64,000 nt of DNA from JABDQA01 sp963759125 (GTDB lineage: Bacteria; Desulfobacterota; Desulfobulbia; Desulfobulbales; Desulfocapsaceae), in assembly GCA_963759125.1 (NCBI GenBank), contig CAVWXN010000005.1, forward strand, positions 62,001-126,000, read 5' to 3'. A model generated the notes under the pieces. It saw only the letters and a program-made list of their open reading frames with translations. It searched no databases and was not told the DNA's origin. Below, piece by piece: positions 17,771 to 27,741 of the stretch (its first letter is position 1; each line of letters begins with the position of its first letter). Made by a program: the position numbers and the translations under genes.

Positions 17771-18738
17771 ATGGCTTTCATATGCCCCCTTTCTCTTGTC
17801 ATTTCCTTTGCAGTTCTGACTATGCCTGCAGCATCGATACCAATATATTTACGCATCTCGTTTCGTGGACCTGATACGGCAAATTGTCCCTCGGGAAAAC
17901 CGAGCCGCTTAATTCGGCACTGAATTCCTTCTTCAGCAATAATTTCACAGACGAGGCTGCCTATTCCTCCATGCTGGCAGTGTTCCTCAACTGTTAATGC
18001 AAGGCCCGTTCTGGCTAGAGATTGCACTATGGCTTTTCGCTCAAGTGGCCGTATGGAGGGGAGGTTGATGATTTCAGCGCTGATCCCGTCTTTTTCGAGT
18101 AGTTTTCTTGCCGCAACCACCTCATGTGCGGTGGAACCCATGGCCAGAATCGTAATATCATCGCCATGATACAGCACATCGGGTAGCCCGGGACGAAATA
18201 TATATTTATCATCATGAATATTTGGGAATTTTGCGCTGTCCATTCGAATATAAACAGGGCCCTCGTAATTCAAGGCATAGGTAAAGATCTGTTTGGCTTC
18301 AATAGGGTCAGATGGCGCAAAAATTAAGATATTACCAAATCCCCGCATGATAGAAACATCATCAATAGCGTGATGGGTACTGGCAAGCGCGCCATAGCAG
18401 ACACCCGCACTGAGTCCCATCAGCTTGACGTTGGTATTTGAATAACAGACATCGTTTTTTACCTGCTCGTTGGCACGGTGAACAAGGAATGGCGCAGCAT
18501 TTGCTGTGACAGCGACGTAGCCCCCAAGCGCAAGTCCAGCTGCAGTTCCGACAAGGGTCTGTTCAGCAATTCCGACGTTTATAAGTCTCCCTGGGAACTG
18601 GTCGCTGAATGGGGAAATTTTCGCTGTAGACGTTGAGTCACTCACTACCACGGCGATGTTCATACCTTCCCTGGCTAGAGAAACAAAACTCTCAACCATT
18701 ACTTCTCTAAGGTCTTGTGTCGCGGCATCACCTAACAT
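17767..18738 (-). CDS. transketolase, C-terminal subunit (Pyr and C domains)
   Basis: Second half of a split transketolase, 323 residues. The pyrimidine-binding domain begins with DLREVMVESFVSLAREG and carries the INVGIAEQTLVGTAAGLALGG motif with the catalytic glutamate. The C-terminal domain follows after about residue 190 (DDITILAMGSTAHEVVAA). It overlaps the N-terminal subunit gene by seven bases, so the two products are made together and form one TPP-dependent enzyme transferring a two-carbon ketol unit. Such pairs occur in archaea and in special sugar pathways, including apulose-4-phosphate and sulfofructose transketolases. The operon includes a kinase, so a phosphorylated ketose is the likelier donor. 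Confidence 0.88.
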   Translation of the reverse strand: MLGDAATQDLREVMVESFVSLAREGMNIAVVVSDSTSTAKISPFSDQFPGRLINVGIAEQTLVGTAAGLALGGYVAVTANAAPFLVHRANEQVKNDVCYSNTNVKLMGLSAGVCYGALASTHHAIDDVSIMRGFGNILIFAPSDPIEAKQIFTYALNYEGPVYIRMDSAKFPNIHDDKYIFRPGLPDVLYHGDDITILAMGSTAHEVVAARKLLEKDGISAEIINLPSIRPLERKAIVQSLARTGLALTVEEHCQHGGIGSLVCEIIAEEGIQCRIKRLGFPEGQFAVSGPRNEMRKYIGIDAAGIVRTAKEMTRERGHMKAI

Positions 18739-19559
18739 GATAATTCCTCCAATGCTCGTGACAGTTCTTCATCAGTAGGGACCTTGTGGTGCCAACTAGG
18801 TTGGTTTTCAATGAATGATACACCGCGACCTTTGGTTGTCCTGGCCAGAATTACCTTTGGCTTAGTATTATCCGGTAATGATTCAATCGTGCTGATGATT
18901 GATTCCGGATCATTGCCATCGGTTTCATGGAAATCCATGCCAAACGCCTCAAGCTTTTTGTCGAGAGGGTCAAGTGCGTTTATGTTTTCTGTAAAATCAG
19001 CTAGCTGAAGGTGGTTTCTGTCAACTATCCATATAAGGTTGTCCAATTTGTAGTGGGCTGCAGTCATTGCGGCTTCCCAGTTTGATCCTTCTTGCAACTC
19101 ACCATCACCGCTCAGGACATATACTTTATGATCAAGGTTTTGCCCTTTGGCTGCTATTGCCATCCCCACACCGATTGACAAACCATGACCAAGGGCACCG
19201 GTATTTACTTCGACAAAATCATTTTTTTGCCTTACCGGATGACCTGGTAATTTCGAATCAAAGGCCAGGTATGTTTTGAGTAGGTTTTTATCCATAAGGC
19301 CCGCTTGTGCAAGAGTGCAATAAAAACCTCCTATACCATGACCTTTGCTCAGGATAAAACGATCTCTTTTCGGGTCTGCGGGATTATCTTTTGTGTATCT
19401 GAGCAGTCGGAAATAGAGGCAAGCCAGAATGTCGGTTTCAGAGAGATCTGCACCAGTATGACCCTGTCCAGCACCATGGTTCATCTTCAGGACCATTTTC
19501 CGTATCTCGGAAACTTCTTGTGATATTCTCTCAGGATCAAACTCAAAAGGATTTTTCAT
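18732..19559 (-). CDS. transketolase, N-terminal subunit (TPP-binding)
   Basis: First half of a split transketolase, 275 residues. The diphosphate-binding motif runs from GDGELQEGSNWEAAM to DRNHLQ (GDG about 27 residues before N). Other hallmarks are HGAGQGHTGADLSETDIL and FILSKGHGIGGFYCTLAQAG. An AAAGGAGGAGA site lies directly before the ATG. It is the first gene of a leftward operon (TK-N, TK-C, FGGY kinase) that diverges from the sugar importer operon across a 260-base A+T-rich intergenic region. That arrangement suggests a shared control region, possibly for the DeoR-type regulator encoded downstream of the importer. Confidence 0.88.
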   Translation of the reverse strand: MKNPFEFDPERISQEVSEIRKMVLKMNHGAGQGHTGADLSETDILACLYFRLLRYTKDNPADPKRDRFILSKGHGIGGFYCTLAQAGLMDKNLLKTYLAFDSKLPGHPVRQKNDFVEVNTGALGHGLSIGVGMAIAAKGQNLDHKVYVLSGDGELQEGSNWEAAMTAAHYKLDNLIWIVDRNHLQLADFTENINALDPLDKKLEAFGMDFHETDGNDPESIISTIESLPDNTKPKVILARTTKGRGVSFIENQPSWHHKVPTDEELSRALEELSC

Positions 19560-19821
19560 TATCTCCTCCTTTCTCTTGTGTTCGAGAGGTGCTTATTTTC
19601 GAATATTTTGTTTTTAAAACAAAACAAAAAAAATAGCAAGCGGCTTTCGCTGGGTGTGCTTAATTCTAGAAATGTTATTAAGATATTGAAATTGATTAGG
19701 TTAAGATTAATTTATCTGCACAAGCAGAAATATTTAAACTGGTTATTGACTTTTCGTTTAATTTGTGGAATTTTTTCTTAAAGTCTTTTTACGTAAAAAC
19801 TCAAAAATAAGGAGAAGAAAC

Positions 19822-20748
19822 ATGAAAAGATTTCTTGCTGTAGGCCTGACTCTTGGTTTTTTCCTGGCTGCTTCTATGACGTATGCAGCTGACCTCATGG
19901 TTATCATCACACCATCACATGACAATCCATTCTTTAAGTCGGAAGCAGTGGGGGCGGAAGCGAAGGCAAAGGAGCTCGGATATGAAGCGCTTGTGCTGGT
20001 GCATGATGACGATGCCAACAAACAAAACGAACTGTTCGATACAGCCATTGCCCGCGGCGCAAAAGCTATTATTCTCGATAACGCAGGCGCAGATGCGACA
20101 ATAGCTCCAGTTGAAAGAGCCAAGAAAGCGGGGATCCCCACCTTTCTTATTGATCGGGAAATCAACAAGACCGGGGTGGCAATAGCCCAGATTGTATCCA
20201 ACAACTATCAGGGTGCTAAATTAGGCGGTGAAGAATTCGTAAAATTGATGGGAGAAAAAGGTAACTTCGTTGAATTGGTCGGTAAAGAATCTGATACCAA
20301 TGCAGGTATTCGTTCTCAAGGATATCACGACGTTTTAGACCAGTATCCTGATCTGAAGATGGTGGCCCGCCAGAGCGCAAATTGGAGTCAAACCGAGGCT
20401 TACGAGAAAATGGAGTCCATTATTCAGGCTAATCCTGACATTAAAGGGGTCATCTGTGGTAATGACACCATGGCAATGGGCGCAATGGCAGCACTGAAAG
20501 CTGCAGGCAAGGGTGATGTGATTGTCGTCGGTTTTGACGGATCCAATGATGTGCGCGATTCAATTCTTGCCGGGGATATTAAGGCGACCGTTCTTCAGCC
20601 CGCCTATAGAATTGCCCAAATGGCCGTCGAGCAGGCTGATAAATATTTGAAAGAAGGGTCCACGGGGCTGCCGGAGAAACAGCTCATGGATTGTGTTCTG
20701 ATCAATAGTGATAACGCAAACAAGCTTGAAACATTCGCGATGAAGTAA
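19822..20748 (+). CDS. sugar ABC transporter substrate-binding protein (RbsB-like)
   Basis: Periplasmic binding protein of about 308 residues, family 1 (ribose/xylose type). The signal peptide MKRFLAVGLTLGFFLAASMTYA precedes ADLMVIITPSHDNPFFKSEA, the first strand and ligand loop. DNAGADATIAPVERAKKAGIP and CGNDTMAMGAMAALKAAG are family motifs. The ATG at 19822 is chosen for its GGAGAAG site and signal peptide over the frame opening at 19765. A hairpin follows its stop before the next gene, which may favour high expression of the binding protein. The ligand is unknown; pentoses and branched pentoses are typical. Confidence 0.9.
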   Translation: MKRFLAVGLTLGFFLAASMTYAADLMVIITPSHDNPFFKSEAVGAEAKAKELGYEALVLVHDDDANKQNELFDTAIARGAKAIILDNAGADATIAPVERAKKAGIPTFLIDREINKTGVAIAQIVSNNYQGAKLGGEEFVKLMGEKGNFVELVGKESDTNAGIRSQGYHDVLDQYPDLKMVARQSANWSQTEAYEKMESIIQANPDIKGVICGNDTMAMGAMAALKAAGKGDVIVVGFDGSNDVRDSILAGDIKATVLQPAYRIAQMAVEQADKYLKEGSTGLPEKQLMDCVLINSDNANKLETFAMK

Positions 20749-20760
20749 ATCTTAACTGAT

Positions 20761-20806
20761 AATGAGTCAGGGAAGAATGGCAAGGGCCAGTATTCTCTGA
20801 CTCATT
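20761..20806. terminator. hairpin after the binding-protein gene
   Basis: A perfect 10-base stem (20761-20770 AATGAGTCAG with 20797-20806) with a further partly paired interior (GAAT...ATTC). There is no T-run, so it is more likely a 3'-end stabilising or partial-termination hairpin within the operon than a full terminator. Confidence 0.5.
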
Positions 20807-20856
20807 TCTAACACCCAGAAGCCCCCCAAAGTCGCCCCCTTTAGCTGAGGGATATC

Positions 20857-21537
20857 ATGCCGAGCATCAGTAAGTTAGGTGATCGTTTGATCGCTCAGGT
20901 CGTTCTATTTCTTTGTGTTTTTTCTTTTTCTTCCTGCACAATAGTTCCTGATGAGGAAGAGTCGGCTGACAAAGGAGAAAAGCTCGATATTTATTTTGTC
21001 AGTGACAACTTTAAACCGGATGAATTCGCTGAGAGTATATGGGGAGACAAGGTCGTTCCTTTTTTTAAGGACAAGAGTCTGCCCATCGAGACCATTATCC
21101 CGGTCTGGCTTAACGATCAACAAGCTGCTGGAGAGGAATTCGGTTATCGTGAAAAAGAGGAAGGGAGTCCCTGGAATTTCAGGGTAAAGGGAAGTGGGCT
21201 CATCACAGCCGTTAACACCGAGTCTCGTGCGTCAACGATTGATATTGACCTGTTCCCTAATGATGGTAACGCAGACCTGGTACTCCAGATCGGTCCGGTA
21301 ATCAAGGACAGTGCTATCCGGGATTCCCTGGATTTTATCTCGTTTACGGATTTTACCAATCAACTTGAGTTTGCCCGTCTGTCAAATGCCTTTAATAAGG
21401 TTGTAAATAAAGATGTTACCAGCAAATTGGATCGAGAAAACTTGATGGGTAAAAAGATTTCCTTTTGGGGTGCTTTCACTCAACTGCAGGATTCAGAACT
21501 GATACGAGTTACCCCTGTTATCCTTGAAGTTGAGTAG
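20857..21537 (+). CDS. DUF2291 lipoprotein of a sugar transporter operon
   Basis: Predicted lipoprotein of 226 residues. A hydrophobic N-terminus ends in a lipobox-like FSFSSC, giving a cysteine at about residue 27, followed by an acidic linker (DEEESADKGEK). The remainder is the DUF2291 fold, with conserved-looking segments PWNFRVKGSGLITAVNTESRASTIDID and GAFTQLQDSELIRVTPVILEVE. DUF2291 genes occur between the binding protein and the ATPase of some RbsABC-type importers, as here; their role is not established. It ends eight bases before the ATPase gene. Confidence 0.8.
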   Translation: MPSISKLGDRLIAQVVLFLCVFSFSSCTIVPDEEESADKGEKLDIYFVSDNFKPDEFAESIWGDKVVPFFKDKSLPIETIIPVWLNDQQAAGEEFGYREKEEGSPWNFRVKGSGLITAVNTESRASTIDIDLFPNDGNADLVLQIGPVIKDSAIRDSLDFISFTDFTNQLEFARLSNAFNKVVNKDVTSKLDRENLMGKKISFWGAFTQLQDSELIRVTPVILEVE

Positions 21538-21545
21538 AGCTTGTC

Positions 21546-23090
21546 ATGACTGAAGACTTTAACGAAAACATCATTCTGAAAGCTCGAAATATCACCAAGC
21601 TATATCCCGGAACGGTTGCTTTGAACCGTGTCGATTTCAATGTCTACCGCGGTAAAGTGAATGCGCTGGTAGGAGAGAATGGGGCGGGGAAATCTACGCT
21701 CACTAAAATTCTTGCTGGTGTTGAATTACCGACAAAGGGGAAGCTGCAACTGGAAGGCGAAGATGTTCGCATCCGATCATTTCACGATGCGGTTCATCAC
21801 GGCATCGGAATGATCCATCAGGAACTGAACCTGTTCCCGAACATGAATGTTGCGGAAAATATCTTCATAGCAAGAGAAATCACATCTGCAGGCCTCCATA
21901 TCGATCATAAATCCCAGGTGCAGCGAGCCCAGGAGCTTCTGGACCGGCTTGAGGCCGATATTGACGCCGGTGCACAGGTTGCCGATCTACGTATTGGCCA
22001 GCAGCAGATGGTTGAGATTGCCAAGGCGTTGGCTTTGAATACCCGGATTCTTATCATGGACGAACCGACTTCAGCTCTTTCCTCCATTGAAGTAGAGGTC
22101 CTTTTCCGGGTGATAGATGACTTGAAGAATCAGGGGGTCTCGATCGTGTACATCTCCCATCGCCTGGAAGAGCTGGTTCAGATTGGCGACTATATTACGG
22201 TTCTGCGTGACGGGAATTTGATCCAGGAAGCCTCGATGGACGATATCGATGTTCCCTGGATAATCTCAAGTATGGTCGGGGACGATATTGATCGGGAGCT
22301 CCAGCATGCCAGCACCTCGACCGGTGAGGAAGTGCTGAAAATAGAAGAGCTTCGACTGCCGCATGTGAGTGGCGGATTTACCGTCGATCACCTGAATCTG
22401 ACCCTGTACAAAGGTGAGATACTTGGCGTTTACGGACTTATGGGGGCTGGTCGTTCAGAGCTGTTTGAATGTTTGATGGGCCTGCAAAAAGAGGCGAAGG
22501 GGAAGGTGTTTCTTGAGGGCAAAGATGTCACCGTCGGCACCGTAGATGATCATATCAGGGCCGGTCTTGCACTTATTCCGGAAGACAGGCAGCGAGACGG
22601 ACTTGTTCAGGTTCTGGACGTGAGCGATAATATGACACTGTCCAGCCTGTGGAAATTTATCAAATGGGTCCATATCCAGCGCGATAAACTGAAAGAAGCA
22701 GTTCTCGCAATGATCGGTGACCTGTCAATCAAGGTTACCAGTCCCCAGGTTATTATCAGCTCACTTTCCGGCGGTAACCAGCAAAAAGTCATCATAGGCA
22801 AAGCCCTGTTAACCGAACCGAAAGTGCTCCTGATGGATGAACCTACCAGGGGAATCGATGTAGGTGCGAAAGGTGATGTGTTTGCAATCATGAACGAGTT
22901 GGCCGCACGGGGGCTCGGTATCATATTTGTCACCTCTGAGCTGAAAGAAATCATGGCTGTTTCGGATCGCATCCTGGTTATGAGCAACGGAAAAATTACC
23001 GGCGAATACCCCAGAGAAGAGGCGACAGAAGAGCTAATTGTCGCTGCCTCGGCTATTGGCCATAAAGACATAGAGCACTCGCTGCATTAA
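21546..23090 (+). CDS. sugar ABC transporter ATPase (RbsA-like, two NBDs)
   Basis: Fused double ATPase of 514 residues, the usual size for RbsA/MglA/XylG. The first domain has GENGAGKST, Q-loop MIHQELNLFPNM and Walker B ILIMDEPTSAL. The second, starting around residue 255, has the degenerate Walker A GLMGAGRSE, a complete signature LSGGNQQK and VLLMDEPTRGIDVG. It drives the RbsC-like permease encoded next (24-base gap). Confidence 0.92.
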   Translation: MTEDFNENIILKARNITKLYPGTVALNRVDFNVYRGKVNALVGENGAGKSTLTKILAGVELPTKGKLQLEGEDVRIRSFHDAVHHGIGMIHQELNLFPNMNVAENIFIAREITSAGLHIDHKSQVQRAQELLDRLEADIDAGAQVADLRIGQQQMVEIAKALALNTRILIMDEPTSALSSIEVEVLFRVIDDLKNQGVSIVYISHRLEELVQIGDYITVLRDGNLIQEASMDDIDVPWIISSMVGDDIDRELQHASTSTGEEVLKIEELRLPHVSGGFTVDHLNLTLYKGEILGVYGLMGAGRSELFECLMGLQKEAKGKVFLEGKDVTVGTVDDHIRAGLALIPEDRQRDGLVQVLDVSDNMTLSSLWKFIKWVHIQRDKLKEAVLAMIGDLSIKVTSPQVIISSLSGGNQQKVIIGKALLTEPKVLLMDEPTRGIDVGAKGDVFAIMNELAARGLGIIFVTSELKEIMAVSDRILVMSNGKITGEYPREEATEELIVAASAIGHKDIEHSLH

Positions 23091-23113
23091 TTATTGGGGT
23101 TAGGAGATTCATC

Positions 23114-24175
23114 GTGAGCATAAACACAGAGTCTGAAACTGCTGGGAGTGTTAAAAAAAGCAATATAAAGATCGGCATGCTGCTCCTGAAACTGCGGACC
23201 TTTATAGCTCTGTTTCTCGTGGTGGTCTATTTCAGCATTATGGCTCCCAATTTTCTTTCCATGGCCAACATGATCATCATGGTGAAACACGTTTCGATAT
23301 ATGCATTTATTGCTATCGGCATGACCTTCGTCATAGTGACGGGTGGAATTGATCTTTCCGTCGGCTCCATTGTCGGTCTGGCCGGGATGGTTGCAGGCGG
23401 TCTCATCTACAGCGGCCTGCATATACCGTTCATGAACGTAACCGTTTATTTTCACCTGCCCATGGTCATTCTTATCACCTTGGCTGTCGGGGTGTTATGC
23501 GGGGCAATCAGTGGTTTTCTCATAACGCGATTTAACGTTGCACCATTCATAGCAACCCTGGGAATGCTGTATATCGCCAGAGGGACCGCCCTGCTGCTGT
23601 CCGATGGTAAGACATTTCCGAATCTCGTTGGCAGTGAGGAGCTTGGCAACACCGGTTTTCCCTTGCTGGGGTCGGGAACAGTCCTCGGTATTCCTTTCAG
23701 CATTTGTGTCCTCATTGTGCTCGGAATTGCGGCAGCGTATCTTGCCACGCGTACGCCACTTGGTCGCCATATTTACTCCGTGGGTGGTAATGAACGAGCT
23801 GCCCTACTCTCAGGAGTTCGGGTAAACAGGGTGAAGATGTTCGTCTATATGTTTTCCGGATTCTGTTCCGCAATAGCAGGGTTAATAATCGCTTCACAAT
23901 TAGTAGCGTCGCACCCACAATCCGGTTCAATGTTTGAGCTCACCGCAATTGCTGCTGCAGTCCTTGGAGGAACTTCACTTGCTGGAGGTCGTGGAACCAT
24001 CGGCGGCACAATTATCGGGGCTTTTGTTATCGGTGTTCTCGGCGACGGTATGGTTATGATGGGAGTCAGCTCTTTCTGGCAGATGGTAATCAAGGGGCTC
24101 GTTATCGTGGCGGCGGTTGTGGTTGATCAGTTCCAGAGAAATCTACAAAGCAAAGCTGCCTTGCAGGAAGATTAA
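23114..24175 (+). CDS. sugar ABC transporter permease (RbsC-like)
   Basis: Inner-membrane permease of 353 residues. It shows about ten hydrophobic segments, with family motifs GGIDLSVGSIVGLAGM, RFNVAPFIATLGMLYIARG, AVLGGTSLAGGRGTIGGTIIG and VGGNERAALLSGVRVNRVK. It forms the homodimeric channel for the importer encoded by the adjacent genes. The start at 23114 is a GTG with a GGAG upstream. The isomerase gene follows 13 bases later. Confidence 0.92.
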   Translation: MSINTESETAGSVKKSNIKIGMLLLKLRTFIALFLVVVYFSIMAPNFLSMANMIIMVKHVSIYAFIAIGMTFVIVTGGIDLSVGSIVGLAGMVAGGLIYSGLHIPFMNVTVYFHLPMVILITLAVGVLCGAISGFLITRFNVAPFIATLGMLYIARGTALLLSDGKTFPNLVGSEELGNTGFPLLGSGTVLGIPFSICVLIVLGIAAAYLATRTPLGRHIYSVGGNERAALLSGVRVNRVKMFVYMFSGFCSAIAGLIIASQLVASHPQSGSMFELTAIAAAVLGGTSLAGGRGTIGGTIIGAFVIGVLGDGMVMMGVSSFWQMVIKGLVIVAAVVVDQFQRNLQSKAALQED

Positions 24176-24187
24176 GGGAGACACAAT

Positions 24188-25615
24188 GTGATGAAATTTG
24201 TGGAAAAGAAAGCCTGTTTAGGCGTGGTTGTTGGTACCCGTGGATTTTTTAATCCAGTTCTATCCGGTTCTGCCAGAAAAGAATTGTTGGAGTCACTAGA
24301 GGCTCTTTCAATCGATTATGTAATCGCACCGGATGAGGCGACTCCTCATGGTGCAGTTGAGACACTTGAACATGCCAGGATTTATGCCAACCTTTTTCGT
24401 CAGAATGCAGAACGCATTGACGGTATCCTGGTTATTCTACCAAATTTCGGAGATGAACTCGGGATTGTTCAGACAATCGACTTGGCAAAACTGAATGTGC
24501 CGGTGATGGTTCAGGCTTGCAATGATGAGGTTGATAAGGTCGATGTCTTTTCGAGAAGGGATGCTTTCTGCGGCAAAATATCCGTGTGCAACAACCTTTA
24601 TCAATATGGCATACCTTTTACTGATACAACATCACATACCTGTGATATCAAGAGCGCTGAATTCCAGAGCGACCTAAAGCGTTTTTCAGCGATCTGCAGA
24701 ACTGTAAAAGGGTTGTCGTCTGCCAGAATTGGTGCCATCGGTGCTCGACCAGCGGCATTTCAGACTGTACGTTATAGCGAAAAAATTCTTCAATCTTACG
24801 GAATAACAGTCATTCCCGTCGATTTGTCGGAGATATTTGCTGCAGCTGAGAAATTTGATGATGATGCTCAGAAGGTCAGGGACAAACTGGTTGAAATCAA
24901 GGATTACGGAACCATACCCTCTCACATCCCTGAAGAGCAGATACTTCGTCAAACAAAATTTTCAGTTGCAGTAAATGACTGGATGGAAAGTAACGAATGT
25001 GTAGCGAGTGCCATCCAATGCTGGACTTCAATGCAGGACAACTACGGATGCGCATCCTGTCTGACCATGAGCATGATGGGGGAACACTCCATGCCCAGTG
25101 CTTGTGAGGTTGACATCACCGGAGCAGTCTCAATGTATGCTCTTCTGCTTGCATCTGGAAACTCTCCCGGTTTTCTCGATTGGAACAATAATTACGGTTC
25201 TGAAGAGAACAAATGTGTCAATACTCACTGCAGCAATTTCCCAAAGAGTTTCATGGGGGTAACCCCAGAGATCGCCGACCTGGATATTCTTGGTGAAACC
25301 CTGGGGCGTGAATATTGTTTTGGTGCTGTTAAGGGTAAAGTCGCATCCGGACCTATGACCTATTTCCGGATTTCCACCGATGATCAGCAGGGGAAAATTA
25401 AATCCTATCTTGGTGAAGGAGAATTTACTGATGACCCCTTCAACATGGATGGTGGGATAGCGGTCTGCAAAGTTCCGGAGCTACGTAAACTCCTCGCCCA
25501 TATCTGTCAGAATGGCTTTGAGCATCATGTCGCTATGGTTAGAGGGCAGGTTGCTGAAATTCTGGGCGAGTCAATTGGAAAATACCTGAGATGGGATATA
25601 TTCTATAATCGGTGA
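24188..25615 (+). CDS. L-fucose/arabinose-isomerase-fold sugar isomerase
   Basis: Predicted cytoplasmic aldose-ketose isomerase of 475 residues with the FucI/AraA-type layout. The N-terminal Rossmann-like domains (LGVVVGTRGFF, IDGILVILPNFGDE) lead to a catalytic region with ECVASAIQCWTSMQ, EHSMPSACEVDITGAVSMYALLLA, LDWNNNY and VNTHCSNFPKSF. Acidic and His residues there would bind Mn2+. The C-terminal domain is glycine-rich. It is the only isomerase in the cluster and so probably converts the imported aldose to the ketose used by the FGGY kinase. The start is either the GTG at 24188 or the ATG at 24191. The substrate is unassigned. Confidence 0.82.
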   Translation: MMKFVEKKACLGVVVGTRGFFNPVLSGSARKELLESLEALSIDYVIAPDEATPHGAVETLEHARIYANLFRQNAERIDGILVILPNFGDELGIVQTIDLAKLNVPVMVQACNDEVDKVDVFSRRDAFCGKISVCNNLYQYGIPFTDTTSHTCDIKSAEFQSDLKRFSAICRTVKGLSSARIGAIGARPAAFQTVRYSEKILQSYGITVIPVDLSEIFAAAEKFDDDAQKVRDKLVEIKDYGTIPSHIPEEQILRQTKFSVAVNDWMESNECVASAIQCWTSMQDNYGCASCLTMSMMGEHSMPSACEVDITGAVSMYALLLASGNSPGFLDWNNNYGSEENKCVNTHCSNFPKSFMGVTPEIADLDILGETLGREYCFGAVKGKVASGPMTYFRISTDDQQGKIKSYLGEGEFTDDPFNMDGGIAVCKVPELRKLLAHICQNGFEHHVAMVRGQVAEILGESIGKYLRWDIFYNR

Positions 25616-25812
25616 CAATGTTTTAAACTTTTAAAATACTGGTGGAGATATGCCTGATCGAGGCGACCGGAGATATCTTCCGGTTGTCAGTGCCCCCCTT
25701 TCAACGGTTTACATTACCAGTTATCATATGTACTGTGGTTGCCCTGTAGTCAGCGTCAGGTTGAGAAGAGACCTGGAAATTAATCGGTTCTTTATACAAT
25801 AACGAAAGATTT

Positions 25813-26589
25813 ATGTTTAACGGGATGCTAGCAGAACAAAGGAGATTAAAAATTCTCGAACTTGTCCGAGAAGAGGGAAGTGCAAGAGTCAGTAACTTGA
25901 GTAAACTTTTTAATGTCTCTGAGCCTACAATCCGCCAAGATCTAGAAAAACTTGAAGGTGAAGGCTATGTCACCCGTAAACATGGCGGGGCATTTCTGAA
26001 ATCTGTACCTCAACTCGTACAGACCATGACTCTGGAACATCTGGAGAATATGGACAAGAAACGCCTCATTGGACAAAAAGCTTCAGAATATGTCCATCAT
26101 GGTGAGACCATTATTCTTGATGCGGGATCAACTACAACTGAAATGGTCGAAGAACTGGCCTTGAAGCAGAACCTTAAAATTCTGACTAATGCTTTGAATA
26201 TAGTCTTGCGGCTCGGGGCTGTTCCAAACTGCACCGTTTTTTCATCCGGTGGACAATTCAAGCCTCCGACTCTTTCTCTCTCTGGTGAAAAAGCAGCTGA
26301 TTTTTTTACCGATATTTATGCTTCCAAGCTTTTTCTGGCAACTGGCGGAATCTCATTTGAAGCCGGACTGACATATCCAGGATTTAACGATCTGTATGTG
26401 AAAAAGGCAATGATTAAGGCAGCCAAAGAGGTCTTTCTCCTAGCCGATGCAACCAAGATCGGAAAAGTATCACTGGCCTCCCTGGGTGGTCTTGAGTTAA
26501 TCGATTATTTTATCACCGACAACTCAATAAGAGATGAAGACAGACTTCGCTTCCAGGAAATGGGGGTGGAGGTGATTATTGCCGAATAG
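25813..26589 (+). CDS. DeoR-family transcriptional regulator
   Basis: Sugar-responsive repressor of 258 residues. The winged helix-turn-helix (about residues 7-60) reads RRLKILELVREEGSARVSNLSKLF and SEPTIRQDLEKLEGEGYVTRKHGGA, the DeoR signature. The effector domain, an ISOCOT fold, has ILDAGSTTTEMVEEL, TNALNIV, FLATGGIS and LLADATKIGK. These regulators usually sense a phosphorylated intermediate. The upstream 197-base gap has a small ACCGGA-TCCGGT inverted repeat (25666-25684). The likely targets are this operon and the divergent transketolase operon. Confidence 0.9.
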   Translation: MFNGMLAEQRRLKILELVREEGSARVSNLSKLFNVSEPTIRQDLEKLEGEGYVTRKHGGAFLKSVPQLVQTMTLEHLENMDKKRLIGQKASEYVHHGETIILDAGSTTTEMVEELALKQNLKILTNALNIVLRLGAVPNCTVFSSGGQFKPPTLSLSGEKAADFFTDIYASKLFLATGGISFEAGLTYPGFNDLYVKKAMIKAAKEVFLLADATKIGKVSLASLGGLELIDYFITDNSIRDEDRLRFQEMGVEVIIAE

Positions 26590-26685
26590 TAGTGCCTGAC
26601 GCATTCAGGTTCTTTTAAGTAAGCTGTCAGCTCAACTAAGAGCAGCATTCTTTTTCAAGGTTTTATCTAGATTTTATTAAACCCG

Positions 26686-27558
26686 ATGCGTGTCTTTAAT
26701 TTTGGTTCGCTTAATATTGACAGAGTTTACTCAACCGATCATTTTGTTCGGCCCGGTGAAACGCTTACCTGCAGCTCATACTCGGAATTTGCCGGCGGCA
26801 AAGGTCTTAACCAATCTATTGCGTTAGCGCGGGCAGGAGTTGCTGTATGCCATATCGGGAAAATAGGTAAAGACGGCATTTTCCTTAGAGAATTTCTTGC
26901 CGGTGATGGAGTAGATGTATCGAACATTTTAACAACAGATGAACCAACCGGTCATGCCGTCATACAGGTTGACAGCAGTGCTGAAAATGCCATTCTCCTG
27001 TTTGGCGGAGCGAATCAGTCAATAACACAAGAAGAGATAGAATGTGCCCTGGAACGATCTTCAGAAGGAGATTGGCTTCTGCTCCAAAACGAGATTAATC
27101 GTCTTGATGAGATAATTCAATTTGCCGCTGATAAAGGGTTGAGGATCGTTTTTAACCCTGCTCCCATGACTTCCGAGATTCATACTCTTCCTCTTGGTGT
27201 CGTCAACTGGCTTATCGTTAATGAATGGGAAGGAGAAATGATCACCGGCCAGAAGTCTCCTGAGAAAATCCTTGAGACAGCCGTTACTAGATTTCCTACC
27301 ATGTCGATTCTCCTCACTCTCGGCAGCGAAGGCGTCCACTTTGCTGACAGATCCCAAAACCTTTACATACCTGCAGAACAGGTTACTCCTGTTGATACTA
27401 CGGGAGCTGGCGACACATTTATCGGTTACTTCATTGCAGAGATAGCCACTGGAAGCTCAGTGAAAAAAGCCATGCGGACTGCAAACAGGGCAGCTGCATT
27501 TTGTGTTACTAAGCCTGGCGCTGCAACTTCAATCCCATATAGAGATGAACTGGCATAA
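26686..27558 (+). CDS. PfkB-family (ribokinase-like) sugar kinase
   Basis: Carbohydrate kinase of 290 residues in the ribokinase family. The N-terminal FNFGSLNIDRVYSTDHFVRPGET and FAGGKGLNQSIALARAG correspond to PfkB signature 1. DTTGAGDTFIGYFIAEI holds the catalytic aspartate and anion hole of signature 2. It lies after the DeoR gene and before an SDR gene. With a separate FGGY kinase in the cluster, the two kinases probably act on different sugars or at different steps. The exact substrate cannot be told from the sequence. Confidence 0.87.
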   Translation: MRVFNFGSLNIDRVYSTDHFVRPGETLTCSSYSEFAGGKGLNQSIALARAGVAVCHIGKIGKDGIFLREFLAGDGVDVSNILTTDEPTGHAVIQVDSSAENAILLFGGANQSITQEEIECALERSSEGDWLLLQNEINRLDEIIQFAADKGLRIVFNPAPMTSEIHTLPLGVVNWLIVNEWEGEMITGQKSPEKILETAVTRFPTMSILLTLGSEGVHFADRSQNLYIPAEQVTPVDTTGAGDTFIGYFIAEIATGSSVKKAMRTANRAAAFCVTKPGAATSIPYRDELA

Positions 27559-27741
27559 CAGCAACGATTAGTGGCCGTTCGATGCTTCAACTTGAGATGA
27601 TTCCGGTAGTAGTTTTCTGCCAGCCCAAGAGATATAGAATAGGGGATTGTACTGGAGTATAGATAATTGTTTTTATGAATAAAATGTGCTGCAGACACGG
27701 ATAACTGAAGACAACCTAAAATTACTACTCAAAAGGAACAC

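Noticed and set aside
17767..19559. Sulfofructose transketolase (sulfo-TK sulfoglycolysis) as the role of the split transketolase
   Set aside because: That pathway does not need a kinase, and no sulfolactaldehyde or sulfoerythrose genes are seen here; a kinase lies in the same operon.
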